Shown piece by piece: positions 1 to 10,681 of a stretch of 64,000 bases of DNA. The stretch comes from Nicotiana tabacum (lineage: Eukaryota > Streptophyta > Magnoliopsida > Solanales > Solanaceae), in the NCBI RefSeq assembly GCF_000715075.1, contig NC_134090.1, positions 46,755,792-46,819,791 on the forward strand. Direction: 5' to 3'. Both the position numbers and the translations under genes were made by a program. The notes under the pieces were generated by a model. That model had not been told where the DNA came from and ran no database searches. It was given only the letters and a program-made list of their open reading frames with translations. Each line of letters starts with the position of its first letter. The stretch's first letter is position 1.

Positions 1-672
1 GTACTTATCAATTATACCACTCCATCCACAATAAAATATCAAAACGCATGGCCCTCATTTAATTAATTTTAAATCCATAGAATTCGAGGCATGCTATTTA
101 GCGTATTTTCTATGGCCCTCGCAAAGTTGAAAAATGCGTAGTTGCTTTAGGTGCGTAATTTAAAATTACCTTCCTAAACTCGGGTGTGCATTTCATGTGA
201 CCCAAATCCAAATCCCAACAACGTTAAATAAAATGTATCGTGGACCACGGGTGCATTTATGTGACGTGGTTCAAGACATATTTTAAATGACGTTGCAATC
301 TTCCTAGAAATGAATAAGAGCGTTTAATAAGTTAAAATTTAACCATAGGCTAAAACATGTATTAAAATTAGATAATAGGCCAATTATAACATTTGAACGA
401 TCGTGCTAGAACCACGGAACCGGGGAATGCCTAACACCTTCTCCCGGGTTAACAGAATTCCTTACCCGGGTTTTTGTGTTCGCGGACTGTAAAACAGAGT
501 CAATCTTTTCTTCGATTCGGGATTTGAACCGGTGACTTGGGACACCATAAATTATCCCAAGTGGCAACTCTGAATTTTTAATAATAAATGAATCTCGTTT
601 CAATTGTCACTTTAAGTTTAAAAAAACTCCCTTATACCCTTTCCAGGGTGTAGGAAAAAGGGAGGTGTGACA
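1..672 (+). mobile_element. Ogre-type LTR, 3' end only (cut by window edge)
   Basis: The reverse complement of this stretch begins TGTCACACCTCC and runs closely parallel to the outer ends of the two LTRs at 38754-42937 and 56960-58988. The shared blocks include the AAGGAATTCTGTTAACCC and GTTCCGTGGTTCTAGCACG segments. The element therefore reads on the plus strand, opposite to the large Ogre element. No primer-binding site follows position 672, so this is a 3' LTR or a solo LTR and not a 5' LTR. The rest lies left of the window. It differs from the other copies by many substitutions, so it looks like an older or different subfamily. Confidence 0.8.
535..562 (+). other. Terminal hairpin in Ogre-type LTR
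   Basis: ACTTGGGA and TCCCAAGT form a perfect 8-bp stem around a 12-nt loop, about 110 nt from the LTR 3' end. Equivalent stems with one altered pair occur at 38856-38883 and 57062-57089 in the other two LTRs. A T-arm-like GGTTCAAATCC lies beside it on the minus strand. The position is where a U5 stem would be expected, near primer binding. The role is inference. Confidence 0.5.
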
Positions 673-1826
673 AGTCCGATAGTCATTTCAAACACGAAGT
701 CATGTCATATCCCATAATGATAATAAATCTCTTTCCGTCACATCCAACCTTTCTCAGCACAATAGCCACCATTCTAAATGAAATTCGTAGGCCTAGTCAC
801 TGACCACTATGATTCCCAAATTGCTCTAAGCTTTTCTCAAGGCATGTGGCTATCCTACCACCGAATCCATATGCTACACCATCACTCCCACTTCGGTTAA
901 ACCATTTCCTTTAAGCAACTTCTCGACTTCTGCTTTTCATACTTGACCTGCTAGCAATTCAACCACCGCGAGACACCTCCCGCCATGTCCTTCCTCATCC
1001 TTCGTTGTCCAAATGTTGCCTCGAATCAAATCCATACCTATAGCACCTAAACTAATAAATTGCTACCAGCTCTAAACCTCCTAGAAGATCATCTTTCTTG
1101 AGCCATCAATATTAGAAATACCAATCTTCTAAAACCACTATACACCGCTATCTCTGACAACCGCTTCTCAAGCACTATTTCACAACACCCTTCCCCAAAG
1201 GCAAATCAAAGAAGATCATAACACCGGAAAACCTTAATGTGTTCAAATAAGGACGTCAACACTCGAAATATCAAGTCTCGTTACTCCATCAACCAAAGCT
1301 TGAACATCCCTAGTCCAATTTTCCTTCCTCCGTTGGGATTAAATGCTGAATCTCTAAACCACGCATGAGATATCCTCCTTTAGATTCATTCACTGCCCTG
1401 ACACATAGACAAGCACTCTACCATTACACCAACACTGTGCAATAATAACACATAAACATCATAACAATCTGTGTATAGCCTCAAAACCATAGGAAATACT
1501 GATATTGAGCCGAAACGAAAGAACATCCTTCCGTAAGGCGATGATAATAGCCCACTCAAATATGCAGGGAAAAATATCCTGAAGCACGTCAGCAGTACCA
1601 CTACAACTCCTCGATGCCCAATTGATAACAAGCACTTCACGTCCCCATAAGATTGAGCAGGAAGGAAATAAAGGCATAAGCCTCAAGGGAATCAAATCGC
1701 ACGGTGAGGAATCAAGAAGAGAAGTGCTCATAACAGTCCTGTAGTCTCTCGAAGATAAGTATACACATCGATAAGCAAGACTCTACTAGACTTGCTCATG
1801 ACTCGTGAGACCCAAATGAACCAAAT
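673..1826 (-). pseudogene. Decayed, internally deleted gypsy remnant (element E interior)
   Basis: No open frame survives. Around 930-1010 the minus strand still resembles the junction between the integrase zinc finger and catalytic core seen in B and D (the NCQxVKYEH-type segment). Between about 1735 and 1826 it resembles the gypsy 5' leader next to the primer site (compare 18480-18578). Only about 0.9 kb separates integrase from leader, so gag, protease, RT and RNase H appear to be deleted. The stretch from about 1040 to 1735 has no domain I recognise. Confidence 0.6.
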
Positions 1827-1838
1827 GCTCTAATACCA
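1827..1838 (-). other. Primer-binding site of element E
   Basis: The minus strand reads TGGTATTAGAGC, one base from the plant initiator-Met primer site TGGTATCAGAGC. It lies a few bases from the LTR edge, which fixes E as a minus-strand element. Confidence 0.65.
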
Positions 1839-1841
1839 AGC

Positions 1842-3958
1842 AGTCATGACCCAAGATCCACAATAGGCAGGTCGTGACGACGTCTAATGCCACCGTCAGA
1901 CAAGCCAACGGTGCTCAATCAACTTAGTTACTCATTTTATTATTTTTGAAATCATAATTCTTATTAAGAAAGGGAACTTACTCTTTTAAATCCATGGGAA
2001 CATATATACTTAGTAGTTTATAAAAGAAATGAAAGGCGATAATGATGTTATATCCATAAGCATCAACTAGCATATCCCAAGACTTGGTGTCACAAGAGCA
2101 TGAACATTTACAAAGGAGTACAATAATAATATAACATCTATCTAGAATGTAAATGAGATAGGATAAAATAAATAGTACGATGGAGACTCTATGGACTGCG
2201 AAGCTTAGCCTAGAATGCAGCTCACATAAAATCTCCTAAACAACTGCTCCTACGCGCCAAGATGCTCACTAAATTAACATGTCGGGTCATGCACATTTAG
2301 TGCAGAAGTGCATAGTAAGTACGTAAATCAACCATACCCAGTAAGTATCTAGCCTAACCCCGGAGTGGTAGTGATGATGGGTCGACATCGACACTTACTA
2401 GAGGTCCAATAAAGCAATAAGCAAATATGAAGCATACAATAATAATGGGGTAAATGTGTAAGTTACATAATCTTCCAAATAATTATTTTAAAGTATGAAT
2501 TTCTCAATCTTATATTCTACCTTAGCAACTCAAAAAATGTCAAGTGTCAATATCAAATGAATAAGGAAAATACCATACAAAATATCAGGCATCAATGGAA
2601 AGATAATCTCACGAATATTCGGACTTCCAGCGATATAATGCACGATTATCCCGAGGTCATTGGGACCGATCCATAATAATGTGTACACTACTGAGGTTCG
2701 AGTGGCATAAAACATAGATGCATCTATTATACAGCCGAGGCATTCAGCCTACTTCACAAGAAAGGAATAAAATTATTGAATTACGAGACACGTGCTTACT
2801 ATACAATACATGGGCACAAAGCGAATATAACATTTACCATTTCTTAAATAACTTGCCAACAACTCAAAGTGATAAGGCTCAACCTAGTATATGTATACAT
2901 TTTTACATCAATTTCAATTATAAAATTCAAGTAATTAAGCCAGCAGAATGAGTTCAAATAATTCAACTATTACATGATAAAGTCCTAAGTCTACCCGGAC
3001 ATAAACATGCTTTAGCTAAGTACAGACTCTCATCACCTCGTGCGTACGTAGCACCTACAACTAGTTGCACATAACAATTGTATCAGCTAAGGATAGTTTT
3101 CCCCTCACAAGGTTAGACAGGAGACTTACCTCGCTCCGAAGTTCTATAACCAGCTCTCACGCCTCTCTAACACCTCAACTCCAAGCCAGACATTCCAAAA
3201 CTGATCAAACAATATGCAAATCCATCAAAATATACTCCAATGCTTACCATTTAACAATTTATAATAATTCCCAACTCCGTCCAAAAAATCAATAAAGTCA
3301 ACCCTCGGGGCCACTTGCTTGGATTCCAGAAATTTTCGAATATAAACTTTACCCATAACACCACGAACTCAAATATATAACTTATTCCAAATTCTAAGTC
3401 CAATTTTATGGTTAAAATCCAAAAATACTAATTTGTAGGTTTTATACAAAAATCCCAAATTGTTACTAGTTTCCATGTTTAAATCCATATATATAGACCA
3501 TTTATTAACTCACAATATGTGAAAATTACTTACCATGATATAGATGATGAAAATATTCCCTCCAAGAGCTCCAAAAATTGCCCAACCAAATGAAAATGTG
3601 AGCAAAATGGGTTAAGTCTAGGATTAAAAACACCCCATTGCCCAGCGACCTCCGCACCTACGGTCAATTAGCCACTTCTATGGCTCTGCACCTGCGTAAA
3701 ATCCATCGCAGGTGCGGCTCTAGCTCAAACCAGCAGCCCTCCGTTCTGCACCCCAAGTAGCGCATCTACACTTCCGCTTTTGCGGGCCTCAAGCGCTTCT
3801 GCGCTCATGCACCTGCGTGACCATGCCCGTTTCTACGGCCCAGGCCTTCTTGTCTAACCTCTGCTTCTGCAATATCTTCTCCGCATCTATGGCTTCATAT
3901 GTGCGGAATTTTGCTCACACCTGTGCTCTCAAACTCCCTTCACGAAGATCGCATCTGT
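1842..3958 (-). mobile_element. Element E 5' LTR, first part
   Basis: This is LTR sequence of a Tekay-like family related to B. It carries the AGTAAGTATCTAGYCTAACC block near 2341, two splice-donor-like motifs (plus-strand ACTTAC at 3124-3129 and 3528-3533), and a cluster of CGCACCTGCG-type words at about 3642-3958. The expected TG start is altered to AG. It stops where element A begins and resumes at 63946, where the word cluster continues. Confidence 0.7.
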
Positions 3959-6563
3959 TGTAATTACCCGATCGATCGTGTTGCTTTTTTAAACCTCGTT
4001 CTCCTAAATAAGACTCCATGTATGTGCATTTACTACTTTATGACTTGCGGGGATGGTTAGTTTGGGATTTGGAAGGGTTCGAGTTGAAGTTGGAAAACTT
4101 AGTTCCTTAAGGTTTGAATCGGGTTTTGTATGACCCGGGAGCATTTCAGCGCCTAATAGTGAAAGTTGGCTCTTTGAAGGCTTTAAAGTTCTTTAAATTT
4201 GGTTTGGAGTAGGTTTTGTTGTTATCGAGGTCCAATTAGGATTCAAAGACCGGGAATATTTCCTTAATGTCGTTTATGACTTGCACACAAAATTTGGCGT
4301 CATTCCAAGTGGATTTGACAGGAATCGGACACGCGGTAGTATTTTTAGAAGTTTTGAGTTTCATGAGTTAATCCATGTGTTTTGGCATCCGATTCGTGAT
4401 TTTAGATGTTATTTCGGTATTTCGATCATGCGAGCGAGTTCGTCTGATATTTTTAGACTTATGTGGACGTTTGGTGTGGAGCCTCGAGGGCTCGGGTGAG
4501 TTTCGGATGTGTTCGGATAGTTGAGGAGACTTCAATTTTTCTGGGTTTTTTGCTGGTGTCTCAGGTATTACAAATGCAAGAATTGGTTTGCATTTGCGAA
4601 CCTCGCATTTGTGAGAAGGGCTTTGCAATTGCGAAGAAGCCTGGCCAAGGCAGGACTCGCATTTGTGATCCAGTCGCTTTTGCGACCAGCCTCCCTTCGT
4701 ATTTGCGAATATGTTGCCGCATTTTTGACCTTGACAGTGGGGCTCAGCTTCACATTTGCGAAGATTATTTTGCATATGCAGCCTTCGCATTTGCGAACCA
4801 GGTGTCACAAATGCGACATCTACGATCTGTGCAACAACTTTTAATGCGGGACTTAGCTTTATTTTCCTCATTTCCCACTTGGTCTTGGACGATTTTGAGA
4901 GCATTTTCTAGAGGGGTTCCATTAACATCAAGAGGTAAGAGATCCCTGTCGATTTAGCTAAATACACAAATCATAAGTAGATTTAACATGGAAAATGGTG
5001 GGATTTATGGTTTTTGAGGAAAACCTATGGTTTTAATAAAAATGGGATTTAACCACGAAAATAATATGGAATGGGTGAAAATCATATATTTGATTTCATG
5101 AGGTTATGAGTAACAACTTTCTTCAAAAATTTCCGAAATTCGGGCATGGCCTAGGGTAAATTTTAGGAATTCTTCAATTGGGGTCGGATAATCATTTTAA
5201 TAGTTGGGATATGAACTTTTGAATATGTATTGACTAATTTATATAACATTTGACTATTTTTGAGACGTTTGGCACCGAATTGAGGGTTTAAGCACAATTG
5301 TGGATCGGAAAGTAAGTTTGGAGATGAGGTATGTCTCTTTTCTAATCTTGTAAAAGGGAATTAACCCCATAGGTGAATTGATTTAATATGTACTCCTATT
5401 TATGGGGGCTACGTGTGCACGAGATGATGAGAGTCTGTACGTAGCTATTAATTATGTCTATGTCCGGGTAGTTTAGGACCCAAATCATGTGATACTTGCG
5501 ATATTTTCACCCTCCTTGCTAATTTAAATGCTTAAATCATATCGGAACTTGATAAATGAGTTGAAAAAGATTGAATTACATTTACTTGAGTTTTGGAAGG
5601 GTTACTTGACCTTTAATGAGAATTGATATTTTCTTGAATATTAGCCTCTTAATAATCTTTGAATCGCTTATTTATAAGGTATTTTCTCTTCTTGTGGAGC
5701 GGGCCGAACGCCTCGGTAATAGAGTAAATGCATCTATTGTTTGTGTCATTCGACCCTCGGCAGTGCACAATTTATATATTTGTATGTTTGATTGGGCCGT
5801 ACGACCTCGGCATAATTCGTGCGTAATAATTCTTGAAGTCCAACTATATTGATATTGTTTCATTGCCTTGAGAGATAAATTTATTAAATGATAGAAATTA
5901 ATTGGGATTTACTATTAGTGGAAGAGTTGAGTATTTATTTCATGGTATTGAGTTTTCAGTTGCATTTGTATAGCACATGCTTAATTGAAATTTCGGTATT
6001 TTTATTGTTAGCCCATAGTAAGTGCCAAAGTCGACTCCTCGTACTACTTCTTCGAGGTTAGATTAGATACTTACTAGGTACATATTTTTTTGTACTCACG
6101 ATACACTTCTGCACTAATCGTGGAGGATTTGAGGCAGATGCATCTGGATATCAGTCCGACGTGCATCCTTGATTACTACGAGACTTAGCAATGAGCTGCC
6201 TTTCGAGCCGTTCTGCAGCAGCCGAAGTCTTTATTTTGCTTTTATTTTCTGTCTACTTCACTTCAGACAGTAGTGTAGTATTATTTTGTATATTCTACTA
6301 GTAGCTCACACACTTGTGACACCATGTCTTGGAAATTTTGCTAGCAGACACATGATGGTTTTGGGTTATTTTACTTATTTCATTTGCTCTTAAAATTAGC
6401 ATCTCTCAACTTATTAACTTTTTACCTCCTATTTATGCATTAATTAAAAATCAGCTATTTTAAAAATATTAAAATAAACAATCGTGTGGTTTGTTCACTG
6501 TTGGCTTGCCTAGTGGTTGTGTTGGGCACCATCACGACATATAGGATAAATTGGATCGTGACA
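3959..6563 (+). mobile_element. Element A 5' LTR
   Basis: It runs from TGTAATTACCCGATCG to GGATCGTGACA, about 2.6 kb. It matches the 3' LTR that starts at 26722, but lacks a segment of roughly 115 bp that the 3' copy has at about 26878-26993. Internal marks are the CGCATTTGCGAA-type word cluster at 4572-4840, donor-like GAGGTAAG at 4932-4939 and GAGGTATGT at 5326-5334, and a TTATTTATAAGG box near 5669 that could be TATA-like. Orientation follows from the primer site just beyond its end. Confidence 0.85.
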
Positions 6564-6566
6564 ACA

Positions 6567-6578
6567 TGGTATCAGAGC
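6567..6578 (+). other. Primer-binding site of element A (tRNA-iMet type)
   Basis: TGGTATCAGAGC lies three bases after the LTR end. It is the complement of the 3' end of plant initiator methionine tRNA, the usual primer of Tekay and many other plant LTR elements. Confidence 0.9.
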
Positions 6579-6751
6579 ACTAGATCACGTAGGTCTCACA
6601 AGTTATGAGAAGGCCTATTAGAGTCTTGAGGATCGATGCGGAGACGTTCGTACTTATCTTAGAGAGGCTATAAGGTGTTAGGAAACTACTCTTTCTTCAT
6701 CCCATATCGTGCAGTTGATGTTATACTAAGTATTTTCTCTTATCCTCTCAC

Positions 6752-7760
6752 AGATGCTGAGAAAACGCACGACGGATGTTCTAGACCCCGAAGGAGCTGC
6801 TCCCCCTGTTGTTAGAGGCTGAAGCATAGGCCGGGGGAGGGCAGAGGCCGGGGGAGGGAACTGGCCTGAGGTAGGGGACGAAGACGTCCCAGAGTTGCCC
6901 CAACCATGCCACTAGCGGATCCAGTAGAGGATCCCATTATTGAGGAGCAGGGCGAGGTGCCTGCAGCAGAGCCAACCCCGGTATATTTATATCAACATCG
7001 GGCTTCCAGGAGTTCATGGGCCGTATGCTACAATTCATGGATACTATGACCCAGACTGGTTTATTTCTAGCAGACCCAGCCACATCTCAGGCTGGAGGGA
7101 AAGTACAGACCCCTACTGCTCAGACTCCTGGGTATGCAGTTGCTGTATATCAGACCCCAGGCACATTACCTGTGGGCGGAGCCCAGCCAGTGACAGCAGT
7201 TGTACTTGAGCCCAGACCAGCTGCGGCCGGTGAGCCGCAGAAGCTATTGGACAGATGGACTAGGCTACACCCTCCTGTCTTCGGGGGTGAGCGACATGAG
7301 GATCCCTAGGACTTCATTGATCGGTGAAGGGACAGACTGCACAACATGAGGATATTAAAGTCCCGCGGGGTGGATTTCACTACTTTCCAGCTTGAGGGAA
7401 GGGATCGTAGATGGTGGCAGTCACATCTTCTCGGCAGACCAGCAGGTTCTCCTCCCATGACTTGGGATCAGCTTACACGCCTTTTCTTAGATAGTTATAT
7501 TCCACCCTCCTAGAGGGAAGAGTTGCGGTTTCAATTTGAGCAGCTCCAGCAAGGTCAGATGTCAGTGACCGATTATGAGGCGAGATTCTCTGAGTTGTCT
7601 TGCCATGCACTTATTTATGATACTTCCTATTGAGACGGAGAGAGTGCAGAGGTTTGTTGCGGGGTTGCACTCCAGTATTCAGGCCACTATGACCCAAGAG
7701 ATTTAGATAGGGACTTCTTACCAGCTGGCTGTGGAGATAGCTCGGAGGATTAAGGGTTAT
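6752..7760 (+). pseudogene. gag: gag of element A, N-terminal part
   Basis: This is the capsid polyprotein start. The ATG at 6752 follows the leader and begins MLRKRTTD, comparable with the starts in B and D. A low-complexity Gly/Arg-rich region follows, then the segment ending ERHEDP, then the retrotransposon-gag core (LEGRDRRWWQ, PPMTWDQ, FEQLQQGQ). Stops interrupt it, including TGA in the Gly/Arg region and TAG after ERHEDP. The frame is finally broken by the CACTA insertion after RIKGYH. The gag resumes at 22640 with RQRGREQM. B has the same junction uninterrupted (RIEGYHQRGREQM), which confirms a clean insertion. Confidence 0.8.
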
Positions 7761-7774
7761 CACTACAAGAAAAA
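7761..7774 (+). repeat. CACTA left terminal inverted repeat
   Basis: CACTACAAGAAAAA pairs with the inverted right end at 22623-22636. About 13 of 14 bases match. Confidence 0.9.
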
Positions 7775-9293
7775 CGCTTTTAGTGGACTTTGTTTAGTGG
7801 TAATAAACTATTTGCTGGTAATTTATTCCTTGAACTCAAATATTAACAATGATTAGATATTAGCCGAGAATTAGGACCTTTCAGTGGCAATTGAAGAGAA
7901 TGGCTTCTATAAAAGTTAGTACTAATTATTGAAAGCAATTTTTTTTAATTATATCTTCCTACAACTTTTTTATTTGTTCCATCCCTCTCCTTATTCCCTC
8001 ATTGTAAACCTAGAACAGACATCCGAATTGGACTATTTTTCAATTTGAGATACATCTAACCATCTGTGGAGGCACCATCATGACCGGAGACCATCACCAA
8101 GTAATCTGACTTATCTCTTTGTTTATCTATCTTTCTCTATCTCTTCTCCTTATGTTTCGATTTTCTTGGTTGTTGATGCTCTCTTTCTCTTTCAACCTTG
8201 CCTCTCGTCAGTTTTCGCCATCACCAACATCATTCTTGAGCCCTCGGTTTAGTTTTATTTCTGTTCTTTTTTGCCTATTTTATCTTTTTCGATAATTTTC
8301 TTATTTTTGTAAATATTTTGTGCTTATTGTTGTTTGCTTTATATTATGTTCAATTTCTTTGGTAATTCTCATAGTACAAGTATCAATCTAGTGTGTATAT
8401 AATTGTATGTTATGTAATTGAGATGAATTATTTAGCATTGTCACAGTGCTTTTGATTATTTTAGTGGAGAATACTATGCTATATATTCAAAAGAAAGATA
8501 CTATGTATTATATTTCTAATGAAAATTTTGCCTTTTTGTTCCCTTCTACAATGTACTTAATGTCGTTCTTTTGTAGATTTGGTAATAATATTGAGTAACT
8601 CAAAAACCTTCAAAATGGAAGATAAGAAATATGTATAATAAGTTAGAGACTACTGGTTTTTGCCCATTTGATAGGTATAGCTTTATGGTTTTGTTTATTT
8701 CTGGTTTATGGAGTTACGATTTCAATGTTTACAGTGAAAATGCCCGACTGATGATTTATGGTTGATTTTTGGCTTGCTAGAATATTCTTTTATATTCATT
8801 TTGATAGATCACTTTGCAAGTATTTGTTGACATATTGTGGAAACATGTGGCGATTTCTTCAAATTCGTGTAATCTAATTTGGTCTTTCTAGTTAGTTCAG
8901 ATTATTGTAGAAACTAGTCTTGGGGCGTGTACCCTATTTCAATAAGTATAAAATTTTAAAATAACTATGTATATTTGACGTGCAATTATTTAATATCATT
9001 CCAAAATTATTTCTAAAATTTGATGTTGAGATAAAGAGTATAATAATTACAGATATTGAATTAATTTATTCTAATTATAATATTTATTAGAATGTTACTT
9101 ATATTTTGGTACATAAACTTTCTGGAGGGAGCATTTGACTAAAGAGTAATGGACATGTTATTATATGCCCGGATAATCAAATAAAATATTTCACAAAACT
9201 TACCTCAATTTTTATTTTTTATTTTACTAATATAATTAAATTATATAAAAAATTGGTCGTAACTCTATAACCGATTATAAATCTATAATCTAT
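7775..9293. other. CACTA left arm, noncoding
   Basis: This is AT-rich sequence with no credible reading frame. The first 100 bases hold subterminal words (TTTAGTGG, GCTGGTAATT). A pyrimidine-rich stretch around 8100-8290 looks like an untranslated leader or promoter-proximal exon, but I cannot assign it. Confidence 0.5.
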
Positions 9294-10462
9294 CTATATT
9301 ATTATAAACGTACTAAGCCCATGCGTGAAATATTGATCAATTATTTTACTTTTAAAAAAATAGATTTTACAATAAAATTATTATTTAATTATTTTTTAAT
9401 ATTTAGGACTTAAAAATTAAATAAAATTCTCCTTATTAAATATATTTCCTAAATCCGAACAATGTAGGAATCCTAATATTTAGAACTTTAAAATCAATAA
9501 AATTTTACCTAATATAAATTTCTTATCTTATTTGAACTATGTAATGTAACTATAATATCTTTCATGTTAAATATAAAAATACATATCTTGTTTCTTCCTT
9601 TTGAAAATCTGGAATTTTTTTATATATATACTAAGAGTTTCGTGAAAAATAATTTTACTAATATAATATATTTTAAAATTCGAAAACAATTTAATTGGAT
9701 TCCTATGCTAATTAGTTCATTCAAACACTTTATTATTTGTTTTCAATGTTGAAGAAAATAAATTTTTTATTCAATTTCTTACTATTAGCTCATCTTTTGT
9801 TTTAGTATGTTTTAAATTTTTTTTTTTGGAAGAAATATTATACCTAATGTCTAGGACTTCTTTTCCGTTAATGTCGAGGATTCTTTCTATGAGATCCTAA
9901 GAAAGCACATCAGATTTTGCTCTAACCCAAAATGTCCATCATTTATAATTTGATTACAATTATGAAAAAATCCTTTAATCTATATCCTGTTGGAATTAAC
10001 ATAAGTAATAGAAAATTTTTTCAATAGTATCGTTATACATATAGATACAAAACTGACTAAAAACCAATTTAGCACCTACATATACTAATAAAGTAGTACT
10101 GAAAACCTCCAAATCCTAAAACTGAACGTAACTTTCCAACAGATACTCCTACGTATAAAGTGAGTAGAAAGTGAACGAAACTTTATTAGTGTAAATTGAA
10201 AGTGCCTGAAATTTTAGAGTTGAAAGGAATTGAAAAAATAAATATTACAAATAGAAAGAGAATAATAAAATGACTATCCCTAAAAAGTATGAATTAATTA
10301 AATAACTATTCCTAAATAGTAGAAAATTAATTAAATGACTATTCCTAAATAGTAGGAAAATAACCAAAAAGTCTATATTTTATCAGGGTAAACTCTATTT
10401 TTAAGGGTAAAAAAGGCAAAAGATATTTCGCTAAGGACCTTTGTGCTTTTAATATAATATAG
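9294..10462. mobile_element. Possible 1.2-kb element with inverted ends inside the CACTA
   Basis: The left end CTATATTATTATAAACG and the inverted right end CTATATTATATTAAAAGC resemble each other over about 38 bp with gaps, both running into GAAATAT. The interior is AT-rich and noncoding. No clear target-site duplication flanks it. It could be a MITE, a Helitron-like fragment or chance similarity in AT-rich DNA. Confidence 0.35.
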
Positions 10463-10681
10463 ACTAATATGGGTAGGAAATCAACCTATATATGCCAGGT
10501 ATGAATCATCTAAAGATTCATTTTTTTTTTCCTTTGGCATATTTTTATTTCACTAGGTTAGTTTTATACATCCCTAACATATGCCATATTATATGCAGTT
10601 AACTAAGTATCTATATTTTGTCACTACGCATTCTGATATATTTTTTATTCATTCAATTATAAATTATTTTTTTATCTGTGT

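Noticed and set aside
524..534. B-box-like GGTTCAAATCC as part of a tRNA gene
   Set aside because: No A box or cloverleaf could be drawn around it, and it lies at a fixed place in an LTR.
4463..4957. 164-codon frame in A's 5' LTR
   Set aside because: It runs across the palindromic word cluster. The 3' LTR copy is not open in the same way, so it is a chance frame.
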